This document shows, piece after piece, positions 12,605-25,205 of a stretch of 64,000 nucleotides of DNA; position 1 is the stretch's first letter, and every line of letters begins with the position of its first letter. The notes beneath the pieces were generated by a model. That model had not been told where the DNA came from and ran no database searches. It worked only from the letters and a program-made list of their open reading frames with translations. The position numbers and the translations under genes were made by a program. Origin of the DNA: Gorsachius magnificus (lineage: Eukaryota > Chordata > Aves > Pelecaniformes > Ardeidae); NCBI GenBank assembly GCA_034008185.1, contig CM067081.1, positions 13,205,821 to 13,269,820 on the forward strand, read 5' to 3'.

Positions 12605-12700
12605 GTTAAACTTCCCCTTCTGCCACAGCCAGCCAGTAAGCTTCATGGGCATGACACAATCTCTTAATTTTCCACCTATAAAGCAGATGAAACAACCGAT
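12605..12700 (+). mobile_element. Probable ancient MIR-like SINE relic
   Basis: The stretch TTCTGCCACAGCCAGCC, then TGGGCATGACACAATCTC, TTAATTTTCC and ATAAAGCAGATGAAACAA follows, with gaps, the order of the MIR core-SINE (the segment resembling 'CTCTGCCAC ... GGGCAAGTCACTTAATCTC ... CAGTTTCC ... TGTAAAATGGG'). MIR-type SINEs predate the bird-mammal split and survive as diverged fragments in birds. The match is from memory of the consensus and is degraded. Confidence 0.45.
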
Positions 12701-12744
12701 AGCAGTAGCTGATCAGCCATAAGTGAGTCTACTATGCAGCCGAA

Positions 12745-12800
12745 TATGGATTAGATGACCTCTTGAGGTCTTTTGCAGCCTTATTTTCTGATTCTTTTTT
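12745..12800 (+). mobile_element. Short 3' end of an old CR1-type LINE
   Basis: GGATTAGATGACCTCTTGAG followed by GTCTTTTGCAGCCTTATTTT and CTGATTCTT is the diverged last 50-60 bases of a CR1 3' UTR. Compare the better-kept GGACTAGATGACCTCTAGGG at 5223-5242 in this window. No coding part remains. Confidence 0.7.
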
Positions 12801-13650
12801 CCCTGCCTCTTCCATTTAAAATGCAGTGCATCTGATCGGTCAAATCAGTCAGTGTCCCTTACCCTGTATATATGCGATTCCAACACAGCGATGTTTAGTG
12901 CCAGGAAGGGGTTCCTAGCACTATTGCAGTACAAATAATAATAAAAAAATACACCCTTGATGTGAGTTCATTATTACTACTCACGAGCAATCCAGCAGAT
13001 TTGTACGAACAATTTTTTATCTCCCAGGAAGAAGTTTTCACTGAGACAAAGGGAGAGGATTACCGCTTCACGAATAAACAACTGCAGAGAGTTTGCAGAT
13101 AAAAAAGCAGAGATTGAAAAAGGCTTTCCAGGAATCAGATCATTTCTTTTGTTAAGTTGCTTTAAAGGACATTGTGTTCCTTGCCATTGTGCCTAGAAAA
13201 ATATATTTCTCCAGCTATGGAGAAATTTGTTTTTCAACATGGTGAAGTATGGTGGTGTTTTTAGAGCTGTTATGAATCTTGGGTAGGCAACATGTGAACT
13301 GTTTTGATATATGGTAGATGAAGTGCAACCACCGTGATGAAAACCACCCAAGGAGCTCATATTTTTTCTTTTTTCCCCTGCTGTGTTCAGAAAACCCTTC
13401 AGTGTGTATCATCAGTCTGGAGTTACAGAGCTCCAAAGCTGGATGTCAGAAGCTTCAGGAAACATCACTGGTTCTAGCTCATCCCTCATGTAATTCCATG
13501 GATTTGGGTGGGATTATACCAGGAGTAAACTGAGCCCAGTGATCTTCACTGAGCCTGCTTGACTTCATGAAATCCAATGAGGATTTGTCATGCTAAGCTG
13601 CCAGTAGAGGCCAAGGAGTTGTATAAGCGGAGCTGAGAAGTTAGGAAACA

Positions 13651-13693
13651 GGGAAGGGGGAGGAGGAAGAGAAAGTAAGGAGGGGAGAGAAAG
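13651..13693 (+). repeat. Purine-rich tract
   Basis: Forty-two of 43 bases are purines (single T at 13676), composed of GGA/GAG/AAG words. Such homopurine stretches can form triplex structures and are common low-complexity sequence in introns. Confidence 0.7.
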
Positions 13694-15147
13694 CTGATTT
13701 CAGATGATTATCAACTCTGCATATCTCTTTGCCCTTTATCTTTCCCCCACTTTTATTTGGGTTTTTCACCATTCTTTTATTCATCTTCACTTTATTTTGA
13801 TGGTTCGGTTATTTTAGCCAGACTTTCCTCTGTGGTGCTTGTTCAGTTTTTTAGCACCATCATTTCAACAACTTTTAACAGCTACATGTATTAATGAAGT
13901 TACAGGGACCGCCTGAGGGCAGGCGACTCAGCCTTTTAGCAGCACTTGGGTAATCTCCTTTACTCTGATCCCGTGGTGCTCTGCATATGCTTGGTAGCAA
14001 AAAGTAGTTGCGAAGAAGTGGAAAAAGTGGACTTCTGTGGTTCTGATGCAGAGAAGGTGGAGATCTTGGGCTGTGGATCCACTTAAGAAGAATAAACTCC
14101 TTCAATGCAATGAGAAAATCTGGACTGGATGCAAAGTTTACTGACATTTGCTAATGCTAATACTGTGCCGCTGCAGTTGTTATTTCAGTGTTAAGCACAT
14201 TACTGCAGTGCCCAGGAATCACAGTTGTGGACTACGACTTGTGCTTGCTGCACACACTGGTCATAAAGCAGAGCTCCTATTTTGGGGAAGGCTCTCCTGG
14301 ATGAAGATTATCTTTCTGAGGTGAGCAGAAGGAAAAAAAACCCAGCAGGTTTGCAGTTCCTTTCTGAGTTTCTTTTATCAGCAGGTCTTGGTGACATTTT
14401 CAGGAGCAGATAGGAAAAATCAAATTAGAAAGCAATTTGAGCTTTCCAGTCTGCACACATTCTGGATTTATGCCCTTGCCTGACTCAGAGTTATGATTTT
14501 GAAAGCATTTTAGAGGAAATACCATTTTTTAAAGATCGCTGTTTACTACTTGAAATCATATTTTGCAAGAGAAATCTGCTACAGGATCAAACGAGAACTT
14601 TTCAGTTCTTCAGTGAGGACTTTCAAGAACACAGGACAAAAGTTGAAGGCTTTTTTCTGTCTGAAAAAGCTTTTTTTAACTTTACAAAGATGGTGGCTGT
14701 AGTGAACGCTCTGCTCCTAGAAATACGAGGCAAGCAGAGCGATCTGTGAAAGACTCATTCTCCTGTGAAGTCCATAGGTTAAACATATTTGAGGAAATAA
14801 TATTTAATACCATGCAAGGAGTTTTGATATACAGTTCCCACTGCAGAGAAGTCTCTGTGTGGTGTTTGAGAGCTTATCTTGTTTCCTTTAGGAGGAGGCA
14901 GTTTCTGATTGTGCTCCTAACAAAACAAATGAAATAGCTTGGTAATGTTGGAGACTGTAGACGGTAAATTAATGTCATCTTTGCCAGTTCAGATATCGCC
15001 CGAATGTTTTGTATGTGAAGGTTGAGGGATACTAAAAATAAAGTAAAAAATTCTTGCTAGCGTTACTGTGTTGATTGAAGACCCAAAATACTCTGTTTCA
15101 GCTGGTGCTTGGATTCATCATGTGTTCAGTCATTACTCTCTCTGGCT

Positions 15148-15178
15148 ATATATATATGTATATATATGCATACATACA
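15148..15178. repeat. (TA)n-rich microsatellite
   Basis: Alternating TATATATATATGTATATATATGCA-type sequence, broken by G and C and running into CATACATACATT. Simple-sequence repeat, likely length-polymorphic. Confidence 0.8.
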
Positions 15179-15310
15179 TTTTTGTTAAAATTAAACCCAA
15201 GTCATTGATCTGTCAAACTGCTTCTATGAAACTCATTCTCTGTTAAGAGCTTTGCTGAGCAACACGTAGCCGAAAGTAGCCAGTTTACCAAAGACAGATA
15301 ATTTAGAGGC

Positions 15311-15330
15311 AAAGTTGTCATGACAACTTT
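15311..15330. repeat. Perfect 20-bp palindrome
   Basis: AAAGTTGTCA is immediately followed by its exact reverse complement TGACAACTTT, giving a 20-bp palindrome with no spacer. The centre contains back-to-back TGTCA and TGACA words, the core recognised by TALE homeodomain proteins (MEIS/PREP/TGIF). Binding is inference only. Confidence 0.75.
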
Positions 15331-18300
15331 AACTCCATCTCTGCCTTTTCTTCCATGCACACGTTACGAATAAAGGGGTGGGGTGGGGTTGTCAAGGGAA
15401 CTTAAGCTGAACACTCTGATTTCTGTCGATTCAGAGTTTAGCCTAAGCTCTGTTTTTAATTATTTTTAATTACTGCTTTTTATTCAGAATTGTGGCTAGC
15501 CCTGTATTTAGACTTTTAGGGTATTTTGGGATCTTATGGATGAACAACATGTATAGTATGCAAAAAGAAAAAAAGGGAAACAAATTCTCTAGGACTTCTG
15601 TTGAAAACTGCATAGAACTCCAGGTAAAGGCTTGTGTTAAACCCCTCTTTCAGCAATACTTCCTGTGAAGAGAGGGATCTTTGATGCCATTATTCTAAAT
15701 ACAATGTCCTTGGATTTGATTTCGCGGCAGTTTTACTCTGGGATATCACCACAGAGCTAAATGGCACTATTTCTGATTCACAGCAGTGTAAGTAAAAACA
15801 AATCCAGGTAAAACTGTTCTTTAAGAAGCATAACAGACTTTCCTTCCTTTTTTCCTTGAGTAAACAAAGTAAAATAAACACAACAACCTTTGATCAATCA
15901 CCAAAGGACTAATGGCTACCCCAAATTCACCCAGGAACCGTCTTTACTTGGTGCTCAGTGTTTGGTACAGCTAACACAGGAAGCACCAGAGGCATTGGAT
16001 GTCTGACTTGGTTTGTCAGAGCAGAAGCTGCTCCAGAATAATTTAAAATAATATTTTAATTGAGAAAGCAATGGACGGCTGGCTCTGTTTCTTTCCGGTA
16101 CTAGCAACAGCTAGGCATGTTCACTAACACTGTTTTGGAGAAGGCGAGTGCTGCCTGCCATCCACAGGGACCTGCAAGCCCACCTGCTCTCCCTGTATCC
16201 AGCTGACTTGTGAGGGTCCTCTCCAGTCTTTCCCTGACCGTGTGCTTCCCGAGGAGCCTTCCTGGCAGGACGCTGCACTGCTGCTAGGACACGGGAAATT
16301 TGGCAGAAGGTCCAAATGCATGATGTTATGGATTGGAATTAAATTGACGAACTGTTTCATTTCAGTACAGTGTTCAGGACTCTCCTGTGTAGGAAAGAAA
16401 TTGCTGTAGCCTGCACTGATTCAGCTGGACCTGAGCTTCAAACTTTGGACCAGATGTTGGTACCAGCTGATGTAAGCGATGTGGAGCAAAAGCTGCTGGA
16501 ATGCAAGAGTTTGCGCATGAATTGCAAACCGAAGACGTACCAATGAATAGCTTCAGCAATAACTTTTGGCTACAGCTACCTAGGGTCCATCTGTGCTAGG
16601 AAAATGGTCAGCTGCTGACAACTGTCGTTAACGGGAGTGCAACAACGGCAGGAAACTCTCCAGGGCAGGATTAAAGTGCAGGCATTAGGAGGAAGCTTTC
16701 CCTGCTGTTGCCCTGAATGTACCTTTTCTGCAGATAAGGGGCTTCGCTCTGCTGTGGTGCCTTGCCAAGGCTACATTTACCATATTGTGAAAAAGAACTA
16801 TGCTAAAAGGTAAAACAGATGGAAGCTTGCACAAAATTATTTAACAGCCTAGGAGAAAATATCACCAAGCAGAAGCAGGTCCACATTTTGAAATGACCCC
16901 TTGGGAAAGACTAGTCAAAGCTAGACTCCTGGACAAATTTGAAAAGCTGCTGCCTGTGTCTGCTGGGACGACTGGTTTTGACAATCTGTGGAGTAAGCAG
17001 CTGTTTCAGGAGGAGCAGAAGAAGCGCAATCGAGAGCGCAAGCAGAGGCAGCGGTTGTCAGCTGGGTGGATGGGGCCGATGGATTGCAAACTGAAACTTA
17101 TAAATGCTTTGGGCAAACTTCTGTACCTGCTTCTGGTCTGTGGATGTTCCCATTCCTGTGGCAGATCTGTGCTGTAGATCCTGTGCAATTTGCATTGACA
17201 TTGAGGAAGATCAGTTTGGAATTATGTAAGTCAGATCTCGAAACATTAACCGATCTACGTAACACACCTTATTACCTGGATCAAGAAAGGTCCATGCAGT
17301 GTCGCTGGCTATGTCTTCTTGGGAGATGTGTAAATGAACTTTAAATGGTCACAAAGCTATTCATAGTCTAATAACTAAAGGAGAGGAGAAAGACCTATTA
17401 TGAAGAGTTTTACTGTCTTAAGCACAGAAGGTCTCCCAGCACCTTGAGAAAAATATTTGAATTGTGTTTAAAATAATTAGACAACTTCCCCAAATACAGG
17501 GAGAAGTGGGAGCAAAGCCAAGAAAGCTTCATTGGCTCATTTCCAAGCATATGGAACAATTAATAATGGACTGAAACTGCAAAATTAGAGCTGAATAACG
17601 TGAATTTGGGATGTGTGCATTGGTTCAAGATGAACAGCACTTGAACAACACAGTGTCGGGTACATACAAGGATCTTGTAATGCATACATTCCAGAGATAT
17701 AAAAGTGCAGAAGTCTGCTGATGCATGGAGGAAATAAGTGTAATTCAGCTACTACTTTTATTGGCTGTGAACACTTCACTGGAGGGACTTCATCGCCTAG
17801 CAAGAGCTGGCATGGAAGCCCCTTATAGTCTTATTGGCTGGGAACATTTTCCATACAATTGGGACTTGTAATGTGAAAGCAACAGAACTGTTTTGGACTC
17901 TTCACTCAAGAACTGTGGCCTCCAGGTCATAAATTTTATAATTTCATAGCTCACTTGGAAAACACCATTTGTCTCTCCCCCCAGCAAAGTTTGCTGGCAG
18001 TTCAAGTGGGCCATTTACTCTCTATGGAAAAAGGGATGTTGAATGATTAGATTTTCTTGGCATGCATGGGTTGTGGTTTTCATATTGGGATCCCGGGCAG
18101 AGCTCCATGGCACATGCGGAAGACTTCTGTTCCCTTGGTCTTTATGGACCTGTGCTTTCAAGGCCATCATTTCTGATATATGGACACTCATTTTTGATGT
18201 CAGATAGCCCACTAGTCTAGCGTCTCCCCTGGCCTCATGCAGCAACCTGTGACTGCCCTTGCTAACTTCAGGAGAAGCAGTTTCATCAGTATGACTATGC

Positions 18301-19212
18301 GCACTTGAATAAAAATTTGGGGAAGGGGAGCCTTCCTTTCTTCCCCTTTGAAAATACCAACTGTAAAGGTTAAAGCTCTTGCTTTAACCAAAGAGTCATA
18401 TATAAGTTAATATATATATGACATAAAAGCTAAAGATCACAGAATTGGGTGGGTGTGTGGGAACTGGGGAAAATGCGCTTAGCTCTGTCCGATGTTAGAC
18501 ATGACTTGGAGATGTGGAAAGGGAAGAGAAAGGAATAAGCAAGACTCTTTTTCAAGCACGCAGTTAAATGCTTTCCCCTCTGAGCAGGACAAAATAGGAA
18601 CCTGTGAATTCCTCCCGAAGCTCCTTCCTAATGTAGCGTAGCTAAATGTTACCCTCTATTGAGAGCTGTGACTGTCACTGTCAAGCCCTAAGGAAACAAA
18701 TTCAGAAAACCCAAGAGGTATCGGCCTTTGTGCCTCCAGATTATAATGTTAATTGGCTGATTTAATGCAACACAAGTTAGGAATTTCATCTGGAGACAGT
18801 TCTGTTGTCCTCAGTCTGTGTCTTAGATTTCTATTCCTTTTCTGAAATAAAATATCATCTATAACTTTGAATTTTTTTGATTTGTCAGTTTGCTGTAGAT
18901 CAAACAAAATAAGTTTAAAATGCAGGATTTTTAATATACGTGTCTTCTTATGCCTTATTAATGCAATCAGCCAGCTTAGGAAAAATATGTCAGACATAAC
19001 AAAGTTGCAGAGAGTGTTCTTTCTTCCTCACCTCCTTCAGAAAATATAGGTTATGCTTATGAAGATTAACTGCTTGCTTTGGAAACTGGAATGATCTATT
19101 TTTATGCAGGTGAAGTAAAATATGGACAGCAACTGCTTATATCCTCCAGGGCCTAATTCTGTCAGGTTCTTTGAAGCCTGAGCCTGGTTCAGGCAGAGCC
19201 CAGGACATCAGG

Positions 19213-19715
19213 GAGCGAAGCCGGGTAAGAGCGCGGGTCTAGGAAGGAGCTTTGGCCGGGCTGTAGGTTCATGGCACGTTGTGTGGTGGACATATGGCCT
19301 TCCCGAACCTGTTCTTGCACTTCACATAGGCAGGAGGTTTGCAAGGACAGATGATAAATCCTACAGGCAGCACAAAGTCATTCACGCTTTGGGGCGGTGC
19401 CTGGTGGGGAGGAGAGGGAACATATCTCCAACTCTACACTGGCTCTCTTCTCTCCAGCTGCCTTTTTGTAAAACAAGCCAGAGCAAACTTATGATAATTA
19501 ATAAACAAACAACTGATTTCCTTTTTATTCTATTGGATGTTTTTAACCTTTGCACAGAAGGTATTGAGACTTGGTTATGCATCTTCATAGCCAAGCATGC
19601 TGAGGACTTTCAGGATGGAGCCCACACTAAAATATTTCCTCTCTCTGGTCGCATTGCTGCAACACATGGTTCTGCACCAGCACGGAGTCTGAAGATGTGG
19701 TTGACAGACTAACAG
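19213..19715 (+). other. CpG cluster followed by a 143-codon open frame with a donor at its end
   Basis: Bases 19213-19280 hold about six CpGs, in contrast to the surroundings, and include a donor-like GCCGG/GTAAGAG. A plus-strand frame of 143 codons then runs 19281-19712 and ends in TAA three bases before a second good donor (AACAG then GTAAGAGG). The translated sequence has no recognisable domain. The arrangement could be the start of an lncRNA or an unannotated transcript; chance is at least as likely. Confidence 0.15.
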
Positions 19716-22700
19716 GTAAGAGGGAGAAATGCAAATGCTGCTTCAGCTCGTGTAGTTACTTCTACAATTAGTCCTTGCTGGAGTGGTATTTTCAGTGTGT
19801 GCTAACCCAGACTTATAAGTGCAGAGGAAATGAGGACCCGATTTACTGCTTTTGACAGGTAGTAGCTTAAACCACACAGACCCTAAAACTATTTATTAAT
19901 TGGATTTTACATGCTGAATACCTAAGCCTTGTTTGCAGCAGGAGGTGTGAGGATTTGCAGTTTGCAGAAGTTGTAGGTGGTGATTAGTTTGTTAAATCCT
20001 ATTCAAAACCAGCCTGGCTTATTTCTCAGCTGTGAGAGGCATCTTTAGGCAAATGTCCTAATACATTCGCCATGTGAACAGTTTGCAGGTCAGTGACTGT
20101 ACATTCAAAAGTGTTTTACTCAGTGATAAAATCTTCATCATGGTTTCATTACCATAAACACGTGGTGACAAAAGTACTTCAGAGCTTTGCATCACACGTT
20201 GGCTTTATATTAATTCTTAATTACAATTCTCCTGGGGTTACGCACAATGACTCAAGGTCTTGCACTAATTGAACAGGAGGAAAAAATAAAATTAATGGAC
20301 TGCAAAGGTCAGTATGTGGCTTCTGACTCATACAATAACTTATTGTAAATACACGAGAGTGGCTGTGCAAGGCTGCTACCTGTGTAGTCAGATGGCAGCC
20401 TATAAAGATCTGGCACCTGGGGTCTAATGCCTGTTTTCATTTAAAAAAAACCCAAAACCTTATTAGTGCTTTGGGCGTTTGTGATATCCTTAATTTCTCC
20501 TGCTTTCCTCCTATGGCATATTGCACCTTTTGTGATTTTTGGTCTTTGTTTTTCTGGTCTTGCTTAAGAAAACGTATACTGTGTTTGACCAAAGGTCCTT
20601 CGAAGCCAGTGCTGTGTTCCCATTAGCGAATGCTGAAATTAGAAGAAACTGAGCAATAATGGTGTATTTTTTCTCTGTAATCTGTCCTGATTTCCAATTC
20701 AAGTTTGCTAGAGGCTGTTGAAGTGTTATGTGTCTGGCAATGCTTGTGACATGGATGTTGTTGGGCTATTCTGGATTGCAAGGGTCTGACCTCTGTGGTA
20801 TACAAGAGTCCTTCCAGCCCTTGGGTCCCATCATCACAGGCTCACTGTGGGATGGATGAGGCTTGCTGTGAATATGCTGTAGAGTGGTTCTGTGTACTAG
20901 CAGGGACCACTGGGATTTCCAGATGTTGATCAAGCAGAGAAATCCACACAGAAGAGTGAGAGACATAAAATGTCCCAGCTGTGGGAAATACATTTCTTGT
21001 TATTTTGGATTTTTTTTTCAGACTACAGTGATTGAGTTACAAGACAGAAATCCCTAGAAAGCTAGATTCAGACATTAAAAAATGCTTTTTTTCAGACTGT
21101 CCTTTCATTTCCCAACAAGTTTCCAAGAACTGCTCTTGAAAACAGAGAAAAAAAAATGAATTTCAATGCTTAATAGGGAGACTGGCCGGGATATCAGATT
21201 GGCAGAAGCAAAATCTGGACCTGGTACATTTCCTAGGTCTCTACTGAAATAATTTACTAATGCCAGCTGTGGTGGTGACTATTTGTCCACTGGAATGAAA
21301 CCAGTCATTAGATACTAATGCCTTCTAGTCACTAATGACCTGTTCAAGATTTGAACCAATGATTTACAGGTTAATGACCTTGAATCCTGTTACCAATGTG
21401 CATGAGACTAATTCAGAATTGTGGAGCAAGGCAGACTGAGTGACTTAGTAACACTTGTTAAAACAGTAAGAAGCATTTTTCTTACATATGAATTGCCTTT
21501 GAAATGTTCAAAAGTGATTGTACAAACTTGGGATCCTAATTCTACCCTTGGTTTCCTGAGTACCAGGAGAATTATTTTTTTTCCAGCACCCAGAAGTATC
21601 ATCTGGGGTCAATAAATGAACAGAATCATGATCACGATCAACTAAACCATGCTTGTTCTAAGTCCTTAACCATAAGCTTTGAAAGTTGCTTTTGAACACC
21701 CATGGTGCCTGTGCAACCAATAATTCCACTGTGAATTGTGTTCCTATGAAATTCCATCTGTTGGTATAAAATCTGGGCTCATGTGTCTGATTTCACCCCT
21801 ATTGAGCAGTGTGAGCCATGGCTTCAATGAAAATTGTGTCTTTGAGGTGATGAATGGAGCAATATATCACAAACTCATTCCACTGTACCTATATGGATTT
21901 CCTTGTTCGTACAATGAATGGTTTCCATATCCTGGATCTTCAGTTCCTGTACCTGAAAGCTATGAAAGATGGCATTTGGGAGAGAATGTGCTCTCATCCT
22001 ACATGTTAAGGTGAGACTCTTACTGCTGCTAGTACATTCTTAGGTGTAGGAATTTCTAAATCAAATCTATCAGCATACAGAGTGTGAACGAGACTCTGCA
22101 CGTGTAAAGACACCAAAATAAATGTCAAAGTAGTATTTAAAATAATGGGGTATAATTGTAAGTCAAAAGACTGAGAAAAACAAGATGAAATAGAAGAAGG
22201 ATGTAAATAAAAGCAAGGGCAAGTGTTGGAAGCAGTGGTGATTGCTCCAAGATCACAGACCTCATCACAGATATGGAGCCATGCTGATGCAAAACAACTC
22301 ACGCTGGACATCAGCCTTCTTTGGAAAGAAAGATTGTGAAGGCTCCAAAGCTCATGTGTCTCATCACTACTCAGGATGAACCCAGAAAACTGGATGAGGG
22401 CTTGTTAGCTGGTGTCCCTCACCCTCTGTGTCACCATAAGTCATCCTGGACAAGCTACTTGGACACACACATCTCAGTGCTTATAACCATGGAAAAATGA
22501 GAAGAGTTTGACAGAATGGGTGTGAGGGAGGGAAATCTGTTCTTTGAAAATAAAAGTCTACTTCCCCATCTGTATGGCTTTGCCTTGAGTTTTGCTTCTT
22601 TATCTGCTATATAGGAATCCTGCCGAGGTACCTGAGCCTGCTGTGGTCCTTGCTAGAGCTGCCTTTACAAACCCCATGAGGCTATCCCAGTCCTGGAGGC

Positions 22701-23856
22701 ACCTGGTGATTTGCTGGAGTTTATAAAAGGAATCTGCATCAGAGCAGAAAACTCTGGCCCAGCCCTAGCCAGTGGGTTGTCCTCCTCTAAACTGCTGTGA
22801 CATAGTTTGGGGTTGGAAGTAAGTGGGATAATAAATGGCCAGGAGATTACTGATCCACGATTAGCAAAGTTGTATGGTAAAGTTAACTAATTTCAAGCCC
22901 AAATGAATCCTATATTGCTGCCAGTTGTGGAATGGCCTTGTCAAGGTGTTATACTAGCTTATTTCTTGCCTTGTAACACACCACTTTGACCAAACTTTTG
23001 ACACTTTGTATAGAAAATAAATAAGTTAAAGCTTTAGAGATAAAGCATATATACATCTCTTTTTTTTTATTTTGTACAAATGCAGACCTAACATTATGAA
23101 AGGGACTGCTATATTATGGTACTGAGGCTTTATGAAATGTAATTATAGGTCCAAAGATATTTTGTGTGGAAGGAAAAAGCTTACTGTACACTATTAAAGT
23201 GTTTTATATCCAGAGATGACTGACACAATGCATTATGGGGCTAGAATAAGCATAATTGTCCAGGAAGAAATAATTGAAAATAATCCTTTAGATGTCAAAA
23301 TAAAGCTATACATCATGTGGGATTGTCAGCAGTTATTACGTATCTTTGGTTGTATAGACAAGCTTCCCTGGGGGCTCATAATTTATGCCTCTAGGTAAAC
23401 AATAAACCTGTTAGTTATTAGCTAGGACTTCTGTTTCAGCATGTCCATGTGGGCACCACTGGACCGCTTGAGTTTCAAGTGACCACACATTTTGCCATTA
23501 CCCTGCTGGGGTAACTGGACCCTGTGAACCATGGGGACTGGGACACACCTTGAGTCCCCTGCTCTGCTGGCCCTGTGCTGCTCCCAGTGTCTCGGCAGCA
23601 CTGTGGGCTGGGTGGAAGCAGCCGGCGTTGCTCCCTTGCCCTTTGGGAAAGACGTGCTAAGTGCCTATGGCAGCATGAGCATGCGTGCATCGGCTGCAGC
23701 CCTGGCAGAGCTGGCATGCACATCCTCCTTCCCCTGCAAGGAACATGTATGTCTGCTCTGTTGGATGTGAAAAATACTCTTCAAATGTGAGAAGTAACAG
23801 ATGGACCTGCTCACACTTTGGGATGGAGGGTCTTCAGTGAGCATGTTTAATTAATG
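19716..23856. other. Single-copy DNA, no gene recognised
   Basis: Short frames only (up to about 101 codons). A GC-rich patch at 23.47-23.76 kb, immediately before the large CR1, shows overlapping open frames on both strands. It has no CR1 match and is not recognised. Confidence 0.5.
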
Positions 23857-25160
23857 TTGTCCTCCAAGGCTGTAACCCACTGTAGAAGGTCACCAGATTT
23901 GTCGGGCACAATTTCCCCTTAGTGAAGCCATGTTGGCTGTCACCAATCACCTCCTTATTTTCCATGTAGCCTTAGCATAGGTTCCAGGAGGATCTGCTCC
24001 ATGATCTTGCTGGGCACAGAGGTGAGACTGACTGGCCTGTAGTTCCCTGAGTCTTCCTTTTTTCCCTTTTTAAAAATGGGGGTTGTACTCTCCCTTTTCC
24101 AGTCAGTGGGAACTTCACCGGACTGCCACAACTTCTCAAATATTATGGATAATGGCTTCTTTTTTTGTGTCTGAGTTTGTCCAGGAGCTTCTTGTTCATC
24201 CATGCAGGCCTCCTGGTGGTTTTGCCTGACTTCCTCTTTGCTGGGACGCATCGCTCCTGAGGAGGAGATACTTGAATAATAATCAGCTTCCTTGGGCTCC
24301 TCTTCCCTCCAGGGCTTTATGGCATGGTACTCTACCAAGCAGATCCCTGAAGAGGCCAAAGTCTGCTCTCCTGAAGTCCAGGGTAGTGAGCTTGCTGTGT
24401 GCCCTTCTCAGTTCCCTAAGGATTTTGAACTCCCCCATTTCATGGTCACTGCAGCCAAGGCTGCCCTTGAGCTTCACATTCCCCACCGGCCCCTCCTTGT
24501 TGGTGAGAAGAAGGTCCAGCATAGCACCTCTCCTTGTTGACTCATCTGTCACTTGAAGAAGGGAGTTATCATCAATACATTCCAGGAACCTCCTGGATTG
24601 CTTATGCTCTGTGTTGTCCCTCCAACAGATATCGGGGTGGTTGAAGTCCTCCATGAGGATCAGGGCTTGTGAATGTGAGGCTGCTCCTATCTGTCTATAG
24701 AGGGCCTCATCTGCTTGGTTAGGTGGCCTGTAGCAACCCCCCACTATAATGTCACCTGTTCCTTTAATCCTGACCTGTAAGCTCTTGGTCGGCTCCTCAT
24801 CCATCCCCAGGAGGATCTCCATGCACTCCAGCTGGTCATTGACATAGCGGTGACACCCCCTCCTCATTTCCCCTGCCTGTCCTTCCTGAATAGCCTGTAT
24901 CTTTCCATTCCAACACTCCAGTCATACAGGAGCCATCCCACCATGTCTCCATGATGCCAATAAGATCATAGCCCCACAGGTGTGCACATCTCTAGCTCCT
25001 CTTGCTTATTCCCCATGCTACGTGTGTTTGCACAGAGGCATTGAAGCTTGGCCCCTGATGGGGCTGACTTACTGGCCTTTGTGCTGCTCTTCAGGTGCTC
25101 TCCTGCTGGCCTGTGATCCTTCCCCAGGCTCTGGGCATCTATTGCTGGCACTGGCATCAA
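23857..25160 (-). pseudogene. CR1 ORF2 relic: endonuclease plus N-terminal reverse transcriptase
   Basis: ORF2 of CR1 encodes an apurinic-type endonuclease that nicks the target and a reverse transcriptase that copies the RNA onto the nick. Reading from right to left, the N-terminus (LQCLCANTRSMGNKQEELE) lies in the frame 25160-24966. After a frame change the endonuclease continues as 194 codons at 24867-24283. There IVGGCYRPPN, the EDFNHPDICW block (residues 73-82, Gly of the usual GDFN replaced by Glu) and GCSDHEM (residues 139-145) match the family. A third frame, 24359-23955, holds the linker ([20 protein letters not shown]) fused near residue 68 to the reverse transcriptase ([39 protein letters not shown]). 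The catalytic aspartate motif of the polymerase lies beyond the break and is absent. Confidence 0.9.
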
Positions 25161-25205
25161 ACTGGTAGGAGTGGGATGGATTGAGGTTCCCCTCCCCTAG
25201 CAGCT

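Larger units (their letters stand above)
12801..19212. other. Single-copy DNA with short low-complexity tracts
   Basis: No gene or recognisable repeat. It includes a purine-rich tract at 13651-13693, a perfect 20-bp palindrome at 15311-15330 and a (TA)n patch at 15148-15178. A 94-codon plus-strand frame at 16893-17177 encodes a lysine/arginine/glutamine-rich stretch (QEEQKKRNRERKQRQR). It has no recognised relatives and is overlapped by other open frames, so it is treated as chance. Confidence 0.5.

Noticed and set aside
15148..15178. (TA)n tract as a TATA promoter
   Set aside because: Simple repeat with no GC-rich or initiator context downstream.
16893..17177. Basic, glutamine-rich frame resembling a nuclear protein segment
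   Set aside because: Overlapped by similar frames on both strands, no splice or promoter context, no recognised family.
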